From Monoplex corrugatus (Eukaryota > Mollusca > Gastropoda > Littorinimorpha > Ranellidae): DNA of 64,000 bases. Both the position numbers and the translations under genes were made by a program. The notes under the pieces were generated by a model that saw only the letters and a program-made list of their open reading frames with translations, was not told the DNA's origin and did no database searches. The stretch covers positions 7,671,132-7,735,131 of the forward strand of contig CM060312.1 in the NCBI GenBank assembly GCA_030674185.1. The letters are read 5' to 3'. Shown piece after piece: positions 54,593 to 64,000 of the stretch; position 1 is the stretch's first letter, and every line of letters begins with the position of its first letter.

Positions 54593-55830
54593 ATGATGAG
54601 GACGAGGAATAGAATCAAAAGAGAATAGCAGAAGAGCAGTGTGAATTTGTCGAAGGGAAAGGAACTATTAACGCCATATGCATCCTAAGAACTATCATAG
54701 AGAGGTCAATCGAGATGAATAAGGATTTACATTTATGCTATGTTGATTATACCCAGGCTTTTGATCAGGTAAGACATGAAGAATTAATCAACCAACTAGA
54801 AAGACTCAATATTGATGGAAAAGATCTACGAATAATCAGGAGTATGTATTGGGAACAAACAGCTGCAATGAGAATAGAAAACGATTTAAGGTCTTTCCAA
54901 AACAAAAGAGAATCAGACAGGGTTGTGTTTTGTCACCAGATCTGTTTTCACTTTACAGTGAAAACATCATGAGAAACCTAGAGGAAGATCCTGGATTAAA
55001 GGTTGGAGGAAAAATGATAAACAACATTCGATATGCAGATGACACCGTGCTGATTGCAAAAAATAAAAGGGACCTACAAAACCTCGTGAATATACTGGAA
55101 ATAGAAAGCAAAGGTGAGGGGTTGGAACTAAACAGCAAGAAGACTGAAGTCATGGTGATCAGTAAAAAACATGAAATCCCCTCATGCAAAATAACAGCAA
55201 ACAGCACAACCTTGAGACAGGTTAATAAGTTTAAATACCTGGGAACGATCATCTCCCAGATGGCAGATGCACATCAGAAATAGCCAGCAGAATCGGTCAA
55301 GCCAAAACAGCATTCAAGAAGATGAAAAGCATTCTTACCAACGAATGCCTATTAGTTAACATCAGGAAGAGAGTTTTTGAATGTTAATTGTTATAGGCCC
55401 TATAGAACCGATAATGTTATACGATTGTGAGGCCTGGACAGTCAACAAGCAAAGCCAGAACAAGATTGAGGCAGCCGAGATGTGGTTTCTAAGAAGAATG
55501 TTGAGAGTTCCTTGGACAGCAAAGAAAACAAACGAGACAGTCTTGATGGAGGCAGACACAAGAAGATCATTCATATGGAAGATTAGGAAAAGACAAGCAA
55601 CATTTATAGGCCATTTTATGAGGAAAGGGGAATTGGAGCACCTGGTCACAACAGGAAAGCTGGAGGGAAAGAGAGTACCAGGTAGACCCAGGGAGAAAAT
55701 ATTGGACGGACTTGCAGAGTGGCTGAGGACAGAGAGGGTGGAAGAGGTGTTTGAGACAACAAGGGATAGAAACAGATGGAAGTCCGTGATCGCCAACACC
55801 ATGTGGCAAGGCACTTGATGATGATGATGA
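54593..55830 (+). mobile_element. RTE-like LINE, longest copy, inside the acid phosphatase intron
   Basis: The sequence has the RT entrance AICILRTIIERSIEMNKDLH, YVDYTQAFDQVRHEELIN, then in a shifted frame RIRQGCVLSPDLFSLYSE, NIRYADDTVLIA (catalytic YADD) and LNSKKTEVMVISKK. After a further break it has CEAWTVNKQSQNKIEAAE, RRMLRVPWTAKKTNE and GRPREKILDGLAEW, ending WQGT with a (TGA)n tail at 55817-55830. Frame changes near 54900 and stops near 55281 and 55384 show it is inactive. The endonuclease domain is missing. Confidence 0.85.
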
Positions 55831-56575
55831 TATGCTACAGAGCTTGGGACTTATCACATGCTACATATACAGGACTTGGGACTTATCACATGCTATATAA
55901 GTATATATACAGGACTTGGGACTTGTCATATGCTACATATACAAGACTTGGGACTTATCACATGCTTCATATACAGGACTTGGGACTTATCACATGCTAC
56001 ATATACAGGACTTGGGACTTGTCACAGGCTACATATACAGGACTTGGGACTTATCACATACTACATATACAGGACTTGGACTTGTGTCATGCTACATATA
56101 CAGGACTTGGACTTGTGTCATGCTACATATACAGGACTTGGGACTTGTCATATACTACATATACAGACTTGGGACTTGTGTCATGCTACATATACAGGAC
56201 TTGGACTTGTCAATGCTACATATACAGGACTTGGGACTTGTGTCATACTACATACAGCATTGGGACTTGTGTCATGCTACATATACAGCATTGGGGCTTG
56301 TGTCATGCTACATATACAGACTTGGGACTTGTCACATGCTACATATACAGGACTTGGACTTGCATATCTACATATACAGGACTTGGACTTGTGTCATACT
56401 ACATATACAGGCATTGGGACTTGTGTCATGCTACATATACAGGCATTGGGACTTGTCACATGCTACATATACAGAGCTTGGGACTTGTCATATGCTACGT
56501 GTACAGGACTTGGGTCATGTTGCATGTTATATGCAGATTTGGGACTTGTCAAATGCTACAGGACTTGGGACTTGT
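55826..56575. repeat. 31-bp minisatellite, about 24 copies
   Basis: Unit: GCTACATATACAGGACTTGG followed by GACTTGTCACAT, with common GTGTCAT and one- or two-base deletion variants. It starts where the LINE's (TGA)n tail ends and reaches to 245 bases from the acceptor of the acid phosphatase exon 2. Long plus-strand ORFs here are artefacts. Confidence 0.92.
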
Positions 56576-56820
56576 AGTGTTTGTCGCATGCTCAGCAACA
56601 TGTTTAGTGAATTTTGTGACAAATAGTGATAGATCATTGCTGTCTATGAGGCTTTTATCTAAATACCTCTTTCCCATCATTTTTGCCCTTATCTCAGTCT
56701 TTGCAAGGAGCTGCACACGCAACAAGTTATGGAGAATCTAAGACAGATACTTTGTGCCAGGCCCTGGTGATACAAGGATGTTTGAACTACTGAGCCATCT
56801 CTGCTTTTATCTGTGTGCAG

Positions 56821-57726
56821 ATACAGATTCTCCATGCCCAACACTAAGTGGCCGATGCCCAAGGACCAGCTGTGGTACAGCGTCAACGTTGGTCCTGTCT
56901 GTTTCATCTCTCTCAACACAGAGGTTTTCTACACTCTCACTGACCAACAAGAAGCTCTCTTGACTTGGTTGAAGGATCAGCTTTACATCGCCAATGTCCA
57001 GCGAGAACAGCACCCCTGGGTCATCGTCTTGGGTCACCGCCCTATGTATTGCTCGCCCTCGGACACTGACGGTCAGTTGGACTCTTCCTCTGACAATTCA
57101 GACTGTTCCAGTAAAAACGCCTCTGCTATCAGAGCTAAGCTGGAAGATCTGTTCTTTGAAGAAGGTGTGGACCTGTATATCAGTGGTCACAGGCATAATT
57201 ATGAAAGAAGCTGGCCTCTGTACAGAGGCAAAGCGTTCCAACATGGATACAGAGATCCTAAGGCTCCCGTTCACATCATTAACGGAGCAATGGGATATGA
57301 ATATCTGTCTGAGACGATCCCACACCACAGAGTTGGAGTGCTTTTACTATGTCGGACCCAAGGAAAGAATTATATGGTAGGTTGGAAGTGCTGAACAGTA
57401 CCCATCTTTTATGGGATGTGTTTGCTGCCAGCAACAACCAGCTCATCGACTCCATTGCCATAACTCAGTACAGGCATGGGTCCTTTGGCAAACCAGGAGA
57501 CGAGGCGTATGAAACCATGATCAAATTGCAGCAGCTCCCACCTGCTCCATTTCACTGGCACCCTCCGGAGGAAAGTGAGATCAAAGTGCCCGTATTTCAT
57601 GCTTTGTATGCACTGCCTCCATCCACACGCAAGTTGTCCCTGATGACAATATGTTGGACTCTGATTATCATTCTTGTGGGAGTCCTGTGTATACCTCGGG
57701 TCAGACGCAGAGTGTGTAGGAGATGA
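56821..57726 (+). CDS. ACP7: Acid phosphatase type 7-like, exon 2 with one frameshift
   Basis: The exon completes an arginine codon and reads YRFSMPNTKW, LWYSVNVGPVCFISLNTE, VLGHRPMYCS and SGHRHNYERSWP, the last two being conserved metal and phosphate motifs. It then reads VHIINGAMGYEYLSE. At about 57300-57315 the frame shifts: the family's C-terminal sequence continues in another frame as PQSWSAFTMSDPRKELYGRL, then VLNSTHLLWDVFAASN, to the TGA at 57724-57726. With one extra base the two exons would total 533 residues plus stop. The C-terminus has a membrane segment (MTICWTLIIILVGVLCI) and a basic tail RVRRRVCRR, so the enzyme is probably membrane anchored. The acceptor is GTGTGCAG ending at 56820. 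Confidence 0.85.
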
Positions 57727-58084
57727 GAACCAGAAATGTGACTGTTGCTGCGTACGGTAATGGGAAAAGTGTGTCAAACAAACTAAAACAAACAAACAAA
57801 ATCAGTGAATGAATGCGTTCATATTATTGTGCGTTTTATAACTGGAAATTTTTTTTATAGGAGAATAATCCTGGAGATATAATTTACCAGTAGTCATTGT
57901 TTTGTAGAATTGAGGAAGATGTTTGATAAATAGACAAGTTGTGATATTACTGAATGAAACTTTTTCTTTCTCATTCCAAGGTTTGTTTTCTTTGATGCAT
58001 GTATGATAGTTGTTTGGCTCATGCTGCACAGGCAATTTGTTGAGCACTGCACAGTCTGCATTCTTCATCTTCAGTGGGCATGTA

Positions 58085-58237
58085 TGTTTCCATTAGCCAC
58101 TAAATCTATATCCGGCTCTCAGGATCTTTTACATGCATATTTGATTTTCTGTGTGCATATGAAAGGGGGTCAGGTACTAGCAGATCAGCATATATGTTGA
58201 CCTGAAAGATTTCAAAAATCTCCACCCATTGGGTCTG
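58085..58237 (-). repeat. Second-family SINE body copy (minus)
   Basis: In reverse complement GGGTGGAGATTTTTGAAATC and TTTCAGGTCAACATATATGC match 26580-26615. The rest of the copy is diverged. Confidence 0.5.
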
Positions 58238-58380
58238 AACCCTTAGACTCCCTCACCCTGTCCACCAGCATCCTGCATTGTCAATAATGATAGCAAAGCG
58301 AAAACGTAACCCTTTGACTCCCTTGAGGAGTTAAAAGTTAAGTTTTTGCAGCTGGTGGATAGGGGGTGCAGGGTTCAAAG
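58238..58380. repeat. Palindromic MITE, degraded
   Basis: The outer left arm with CACCAGCATCCTGCATTGTC and the short outer right arm (TTTTTGCAGCTGGTGGATAGG) remain. The inner palindrome is reduced to CCCTTTGACTCCCTTGAGGA. Confidence 0.7.
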
Positions 58381-58612
58381 CTAACCACTTGACTCACTAC
58401 ATGCATGGACCAGAAAATTGTATGGTTGAATGAAGTGTGTAACACTAAAGGATTACATTGGAACTGGACAATTAATGATTCTGACATACATATGTTCATG
58501 AGAGTAAGAGTTAAAAAAAAAGTAAAAAGAACGTCAGAAACAAACAAACTGATGCCTTGCACAGTCTATGGTTTGTAGGATCACAAGCTTTGCACTGTAT
58601 CACAGAACCTTC

Positions 58613-58905
58613 TTCAGGTGCATATGTATTATGAACCAAGCAAGCTTATGTATTATGAACCGAGCAGGCTTATGTATTATTAACCAAGCAGGCTTATGTA
58701 TTACGAACCGAGCAGGCTTATGTATTATGAACCGAGCAAGCTTATGTATTACGAACCGAGCAGGCTTATGTATTATGAAACCGAGCAGGCTTATGTATTA
58801 TGAAACCGAGCAGGCTTATGTATTACGAACCGAGCAGGCTTATGTATTATGAACCGAGCAAGCTTATGTATTACGAACCGAGCAAGCTTATGAATTAGGA
58901 ACCGA
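58613..58905. repeat. 24-25-bp minisatellite, about 12 copies
   Basis: Unit: GCTTATGTATTAYGAACCGA followed by GCAG or GCAA. Two units have an extra A (GAAACCG). Confidence 0.9.
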
Positions 58906-59410
58906 ACAAGCCCAACCAGAGTTTTGTGCGTGAATGCTCCACACAGCACACTTGTGGGAGGCTGTGTGGTGTAACCAGCAGACTCCACAGGATTTGCAAA
59001 GTGTCCCTCTCTTCTTTCCACCCTCTGTGCAACCCTGTGGATTGAATTGTAAGATACATTGCTCCTTGGAGCTGTGTCTTTTGGCTGGAGCCTCCTTTCT
59101 ATCCATTTGCTGTTCGTCTTCCAGAGATGTTGCTTTGAGTCAAGCCTTATGCCTGCTTTCCAGTCCATTCACCTGGTTTTGTTTTTCTATTATTATTTCT
59201 AAAAATACCTTGGTTTCATGACCTGTTTTTGATACTGAAGAAGCCATGACAGGTCTGGGTTCTTTTATTCAGTAATGTGAAATGAAATTATTCATATGTT
59301 TATGAACATAACTTTTAAATGCTGCTGTTGTTGTGATGTAATTTTTTTCTTTTCTGTTATTTTTTTTTTCAAGGGGGGAGGGGGGAAGGAGAGCTTGTTT
59401 TTGGATGGCT
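58906..59410. other. No gene seen
   Basis: A 125-codon minus ORF (58791-59168) starts in ordinary sequence and runs into the minisatellite. I see no domain. The stretch near 59355-59385 has T and G homopolymers. Confidence 0.4.
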
Positions 59411-59418
59411 TTTGTGGT

Positions 59419-59460
59419 GTGTGTGTGTGTGTGGTGTGTGTGTGTGTGTGTGTGTGTGTG

Positions 59461-59557
<97 letters not shown>

Positions 59558-59573
59558 TTGTGTGTGGTGTGTG
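59419..59573. repeat. (TG)n microsatellite
   Basis: A long GT run with a few TGG and TTG interruptions. Confidence 0.95.
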
Positions 59574-59869
59574 TTTAATCTCATGTTGATAATATGTACA
59601 GCACTGGGGTTTATCAGTTTTCAGAAAGTAAAAGTTGTGATGTCCAATCTCTCTCAAAGACGAGGATGCTTGGTTGTGAATGTAAGAGGTGTGCCATCAG
59701 ATAGTTCCAGATGTTTTATCATTGGGTTTTGAGATATTTACTTTTGATATAGTCACAGTAATCATTATGTTTTGAGATATTTACTTTTTGATATATTCAC
59801 AGCAATTATGTGTTTGATTTTTATATATTCATGATTAATAGGATATGTACTGTGTTGTATGTTTGTTGT

Positions 59870-60020
59870 GGACGTAGTGCTCCTGCCTGTCATTTTAGTC
59901 TGTGCAGGTGCGAATCACACTTCAGGAACTGTTATACATGCATGCAACCTCTTGTCCACTCAGCTATAAATGGGTACCTGATCCTTTTTGCGGTTAGGAA
60001 AGGTAAAGCAGATATATCAT
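59870..60020 (+). repeat. Probable SINE fragment
   Basis: The stretch has GCAGGTGCGAATCACACTTC (B-box-like) followed by TATAAATGGGTACCTGATCC and GCGGTTAGGAAAGGTAAAGC. That layout is common in tRNA-derived SINEs of marine invertebrates. There is no second copy in the window. Confidence 0.4.
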
Positions 60021-60174
60021 AAAGAGAAGAATGGAATTCTCTAAGAAAATGACCTGAGAATAGTGAGGCTTCTACCACCTCAATTTCCATATGACCAGGT
60101 TCAGGATTATGGGACTGTCTGTGCATTTTACTGCCTTTTTTTTATAATGTTTGAGGCAGATGGTCTCCTTCAGG

Positions 60175-60250
60175 TTCAGGTTCATTTTGCTTATAGCGCA
60201 GCCGACTACTAGAGCCATATCAGGGCTAACACCACATCAAAAATGACAAC
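60175..60250 (+). repeat. Dispersed repeat (GCAGCCGACTACTAGAGCC type)
   Basis: This is the clearest copy of the family also at 9254, 20943 and 26760. It reads TTGCTTATAGCGCAGCCGAC then AGAGCCATATCAGGGCTAAC. Confidence 0.55.
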
Positions 60251-60749
60251 CAGGTTAAGATAAATAAAACAACAACAGTTAAAAACCATGCTCACCGTTA
60301 ACCTTGCAAGTCTAAAATGCAATAAAAGAAAAACATAGTCATATGTAAAATCATATCCGGTGAAATGTATTGATCTCTTGTAAAACCTGGAAAATTGCAT
60401 CAGGAGGGACATGTATGAAGAAGTTCTTTAAGGAGTCCGCCATGTAGTGCTTATGTCTCTCATTGTACAAGTCCCAAAGAGTCCTTGTAATAACTGCATA
60501 TGTTCAAGTTATGTCAAGCAGGACATTAAAAGCACAGATCTGTCTCTGAAAGCTTTGTATTTCTTTCCTTGATTCCCTGCAAAGCGCATCAGAATTTGTG
60601 GTCTTTGGGTATAAAATGAAACGACTGCACATCATTACATGTTAAAAGATTCCATGGCACTGAACAGTTGATGAGGCAGCACGTCTGTTATGAGCTGAGA
60701 GAACAAGAATTATTTGAGCAGTTTGAAATATCATAGTATACATGTAATG

Positions 60750-60756
<7 letters not shown>

Positions 60757-60789
<33 letters not shown>

Positions 60790-60811
60790 CATTTTTTCAT
60801 TTGTAATGATG

Positions 60812-60884
<73 letters not shown>
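60757..60884. repeat. Two (TG)n microsatellites in a tandem duplicated context
   Basis: TAATGATRCTCTG precedes both GT runs (60757-60789 and 60817-60884) and TTCATT(C/T)TTTCATTT follows both, so a short segment including the microsatellite was duplicated. Confidence 0.85.
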
Positions 60885-60886
<2 letters not shown>

Positions 60887-60994
60887 CATTCTTTCATTTT
60901 ACTTCTTTTCACTCTAAGTGATGTTAGATGGGGGAAAAACCAAGACGTTTGTGTGTGGGGTGGTGATGTGTGGGTGGTAAAAACAGAATCAGAA

Positions 60995-61365
60995 AGAAAG
61001 TGGCCTTGTTTAACATTATTTTCATATATGTAGTCTTCTGGTCATCTGCAGAATGTTTCAAAATGCATAGAATCAAAATGAAATTGGCCTTGTTTACTGT
61101 TATTTTCATATATGTAGTCTTCTGCAGAATATTTCAAAATACATAGAATCAGACAGAAATTAGCCTTGTTTACTTTTATTTTCATATCTTCCTCTGCAGA
61201 AATTTTCAAAATGCATAGAATCAAGATGAAATTGGCCTGTTTACTATTAGTTTCATGTATGTAGTCTTCTGCAGAATGTTTTAAAATGCATAAAATCAAA
61301 AAGAAATTGGCCTTGTTTACTAGTATTTTCATATCTTCTTCTGCAGAAATTTTTCAAAATGCATG
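60995..61365. repeat. Tandem repeat of about 76 bp, five copies
   Basis: Each unit has GAAATTGGCCTTGTTTAC, TTATTTTCATATATGTAGTC, then TTCTGCAGAATGTTTCAAAA and TGCATAGAATCA. Copies three and five have the shorter ATATCTTC.TCTGCAGAAAT form, which suggests a higher-order pattern of two unit types. Confidence 0.85.
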
Positions 61366-61384
61366 GAATCACCTTAATTATCAC

Positions 61385-62036
61385 AGAAACGTGGACAATT
61401 TTACAATGGTATGATGATTGTGATGAAAAGGGTGGTAATCGTGATGCTGTGGAGCTCTGTCAAGGGTATTAACCCTTTGACTCCTGCACCCTGTTCATCA
61501 GCATCCTGCTTTGTTAACCATGCTAGCAAAGCAAAACCTTAACCCTTTGACTCTTGCACCCTGTTCATCAGCATCTGCTTTGTTAACCATGCTAGCAAAG
61601 CAAAAAAACTTAACCCTTTGACTCCCTCACCCTTTCCACCAGCTTCCTGCAGGAAGCTGGTGGAAAGGGTGAGGGAGTCAAAGGGTTAAGTTTTTGCACT
61701 TGGTAGGCGGGATGCGGGAGTCAAAGGGTTGAGACTGCTTGACAGGGCTGTACACTATGTTTACTGTCATGATATATCCTGGCGTCAAACTGGGCTGACA
61801 GACACAGGCAGCTGTGGTTTTGGTCAGGACATCTAGACAATACCCTCAGTGACACATCCTTGAAGTGGATGACACTTGTCTGCCTTATCCCAGTCTTCCT
61901 AATGAGTCCATAACATTCTTAACTCTGGCTAGGAGAAGGTTGGGGCTAAAAAAAATCTCATAATGATTTTGATAGGACTTCGGGGACTCGAACCCACAAC
62001 TTTCCAGTTGTTACTTTGTTGTGCTAACCACTCATT
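61385..62036 (-). repeat. tRNA-derived SINE with a MITE inserted in it
   Basis: The head is at 61975-62036 in reverse complement: GTGGTTAGCACAACAAAGTA (A box) and TTGTGGGTTCGAGTCCCCG (B box). The body runs to GGACAATTTTACAATGG at about 61392. A MITE at 61469-61730 interrupts it; the empty site is seen at about 26200-26225. Without the MITE the SINE is about 390 bp long. Confidence 0.72.
61469..61730. repeat. Palindromic MITE, nested copy with duplicated left outer arm
   Basis: Two tandem outer left arms (each with CATCAGCATC.TGCTTTGTTA and GCTAGCAAAGC) are followed by the best-kept inner palindrome: TTAACCCTTTGACTCCCTC to GAGGGAGTCAAAGGGTTAA around CTGCAG. The short outer right arm then ends GTCAAAGGGTT. 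Confidence 0.85.
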
Positions 62037-62099
62037 GTGATGATATTTTTGTTTGTTTGCTTTTTTGTCTTGGGTTCATGAAATGAGGTTAATTTGAGG

Positions 62100-62490
62100 T
62101 TTATAAATTCTGAGTTAAGCTGCTGCTAAGAATATATTAATGTCTCACCTGTCAGCATCACCGGGTTCAATGTTGGCCGCTGCACTCTTTGACACCACCA
62201 CCTCCCTCCAAGCCGCTCTGTGTTGACTTCTGTGGACAACTTCTTGAATGTTTAGGCTACTGATGTTGGTTATGTTCTCAGTGTTGGTTATGTTCTCAAT
62301 GTGTGAGATTGGAGGTCTGCCATTCTTCATTTCTGCCTCTGTTTTTCCTTGAAAAATGGTTGCTATGAGGTCCATGTTTGTCTTCTGTTGTTGAGGTCTG
62401 CTGGTAGTTTTCTGGTGGTGTCAGGTTCTTCCAGGACTTTTTCACATAGTAGTCTCCTATGAAACTACATCTCTGCTGCCTCAGTTCTTC
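62100..62490 (-). pseudogene. Highly decayed LINE C-terminal fragment
   Basis: On the minus strand EAAEM, then FHRRLLCEK and later HRAAWREVVVSKSAA recall the end of RTE-like ORFs. Several stops interrupt it. It is a different, older member than the copies ending in QGT. Confidence 0.4.
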
Positions 62491-63232
62491 ACATATCGGT
62501 TTCTACTTCATGCTCATGGGCAGAAGATTTCCAAGGAGACAATGGCCAGGACACCTGCACAGTATGTGCCCTGTGCTTCAGGAAAACCGGCAACCTACCT
62601 GAAGTATTTTTGCCAAAAACTGTACAGAATGACATAAAAAGAACCAAAAAAAAGAGGAAAACATATGTGTTATGCTGTTAAATTATGTAACAGTTGTGTT
62701 AACCTGTTATTACAATGTATAATCTATAAGCTGTTAACATAACAGTTGAATTAATTATTGAGTAATTAACATTTCAGACAGCCAACTCTGAGATTAACAG
62801 AATACACTGTTTTAACTGCTTTTCAAATCTGATGTGTATAAATTTTGACTGTTAGTCTTTAAAAGTGTGCCATTCAGTTGTGTGTTATATATTGTACGTA
62901 ATAACTACATACATTCCATGACTGCTTGAGATAAGTACATATTGGTGATACATAGCTGTACAAACTTATTTTTATACAAACATACATGTACATGTATTTG
63001 AGAATGTGCTTGTGGCATGCTGTTTCCTTATTTCTACATCCGTTTTGAGAATTTATTTTGTGAAAAGTCATCGTGATCTTGTGTGCATCATGTACGTACA
63101 TTTTACAATGCTGTTTTCTTGTGTAAGTTCATATGTGATTTCATCAACTGAATGATACTGATATTGTGAAAGTTGGAGATTTTATGTGTCTTAGTAACTT
63201 AGGTGATCTCTGGAGATGATAATGGTTAATTC
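62491..63232. other. No gene seen
   Basis: AT-rich non-coding DNA with short (GTAC/ATGT)-rich runs near 62975-63000. Confidence 0.45.
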
Positions 63233-64000
63233 AGGATGTGTTGGTGTATGTGTGTTGGTGTTTGTATGGTTTTGTTTCTGTTGTGTTGGTGTTTGTGTGG
63301 TTTTGTTTCTGTTGTGTTGGTGTTTGTGTGGTTTTGTTTCTGTTGTGTTGGTGTTTGTATGGTTTTGTTTCTGTTGTGTTGGTGTTTGTATGGTGTCATC
63401 TCTGTTGTGTTGGTGTTTGTGTGGTTTTGTTTCTGTTGTGTTGGTGTTTGTGTGGTTTTGTTTCTGTTGTGTTGGTGTTTGTATGGTGTCATCTCTGTTG
63501 TGTTGGTGTTTGTGTGGTTTTGTTTCTGTTGTGTTGGTGTTTGTGTGGTTTTGTTTCTGTTGTGTTGGTGTTTGTATGGTTTTATTTCTGTTGTGTTGGT
63601 GTTTGTATGGTTTTATGTCTGTTGTGTTGGTGTTTGTGTGGTTTTGTTTCTGTTGTGTTGGTGTTTGTATGGTTTTGTTTCTGTTGTGTTGGTGTTTGTG
63701 TGGTTTTGTTTCTGTTGTGTTGGTGTTTGTGTGGTTTTATTTCTGTTGTGTTGGTGTTTGTATGGTTTTATGTCTGTTGTGTTGGTGTTTGTGTTGTTTT
63801 GTTTCTGTTGTGTTTGGTGTTTGTGTGTGTTTTGTTTCTGTGTGTTTGGTGTTTGTATGGTTTTGTTTCTGTTTGTTGGTGTTTGTGTGGTTTTTGTTTC
63901 TGTTGTGTTGGTGTTTTTTTATGGTGTCATCTCTGTTGTGTTGGTGTTTTTATGGTGTCATCTCTGTTGTGTTGGTGTTTGTGTGGTGTTTCTGTTGTGT
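63233..64000. repeat. 31-bp minisatellite running off the window end
   Basis: Unit: GTGTTGGTGTTTGTGTGGTT followed by TTGTTTCTGTT, with variants GTATGG and GGTGTCATCTCTGTT. About 25 copies are seen. The last copies (63800 onward) contain more length errors. Confidence 0.93.

Noticed and set aside
55776..56741. Plus-strand ORFs up to 321 codons rich in repeated TYTGLG and HIQDLG
   Set aside because: They come from the 31-bp array; three overlapping frames show the same behaviour.
56813..57394. Frame ending CRTQGKNYMVGWKC as the true C-terminus of the acid phosphatase
   Set aside because: The conserved SWSAF and YGRLEVLNSTHL sequence lies in another frame, so this end is the product of a frameshift.

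Overview
The window is animal genomic DNA, most likely from a lophotrochozoan and probably a gastropod mollusc. The reasons are intron-split metazoan genes (laminin beta, UBXN6, a type 7 acid phosphatase), long introns, dense (CA)n/(TG)n microsatellites, abundant minisatellites, tRNA-derived SINEs, several non-LTR and LTR retrotransposon lineages, and hundreds of bases of palindromic MITE-like sequence. The species cannot be fixed from sequence alone. No bacterial features, CRISPR arrays or intact tRNA/rRNA genes are seen.

Layout. (1) 2.1-14.6 kb, plus strand: the last seven coding exons of a laminin beta subunit (380 residues to the stop at 11678) and a long 3' UTR. Introns carry microsatellites, a MITE-derived satellite, a minisatellite made of 3' splice sites and an antisense fragment of an R2-like LINE. 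(2) 14.9-24 kb: a 44-bp minisatellite, then mostly palindromic MITEs, SINE pieces and (CA)n. (3) 29.0-24.07 kb, minus strand: a complete three-coding-exon UBXN6 gene (442 residues), a p97/VCP cofactor. (4) 29.6-30.7 kb: a 30-bp minisatellite. (5) 31.4-50.6 kb: a transposon-rich block holding an RLE-type non-LTR element nested in a SINE, a decayed Ty3/gypsy element, the 3' end of a second gypsy element, and an RTE-like LINE apparently split by a jockey-like LINE and by a non-coding element with about 850-bp direct terminal repeats. (6) 51.6-57.7 kb, plus strand: a purple acid phosphatase gene (ACP7-like) in two exons with one apparent frameshift; its 4.5-kb intron holds two LINEs and a minisatellite. 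(7) 57.7-64 kb: repeats only, ending inside a 31-bp satellite.

The host genes have no evident shared pathway: laminin beta is a basement membrane component, UBXN6 a cytosolic cofactor of the p97 ATPase, and the phosphatase a secreted or membrane-anchored metallo-enzyme. The most unusual material is in the repeats. A palindromic MITE family with piggyBac-like TTAA/CCCTTTGA ends appears nested in itself at a central TTAA, and one arm of it has grown into a satellite. Two minisatellites carry tandem splice-site consensus sequences. A large non-coding LTR-like element has nearly identical ends. I found no clear multi-gene novel system.
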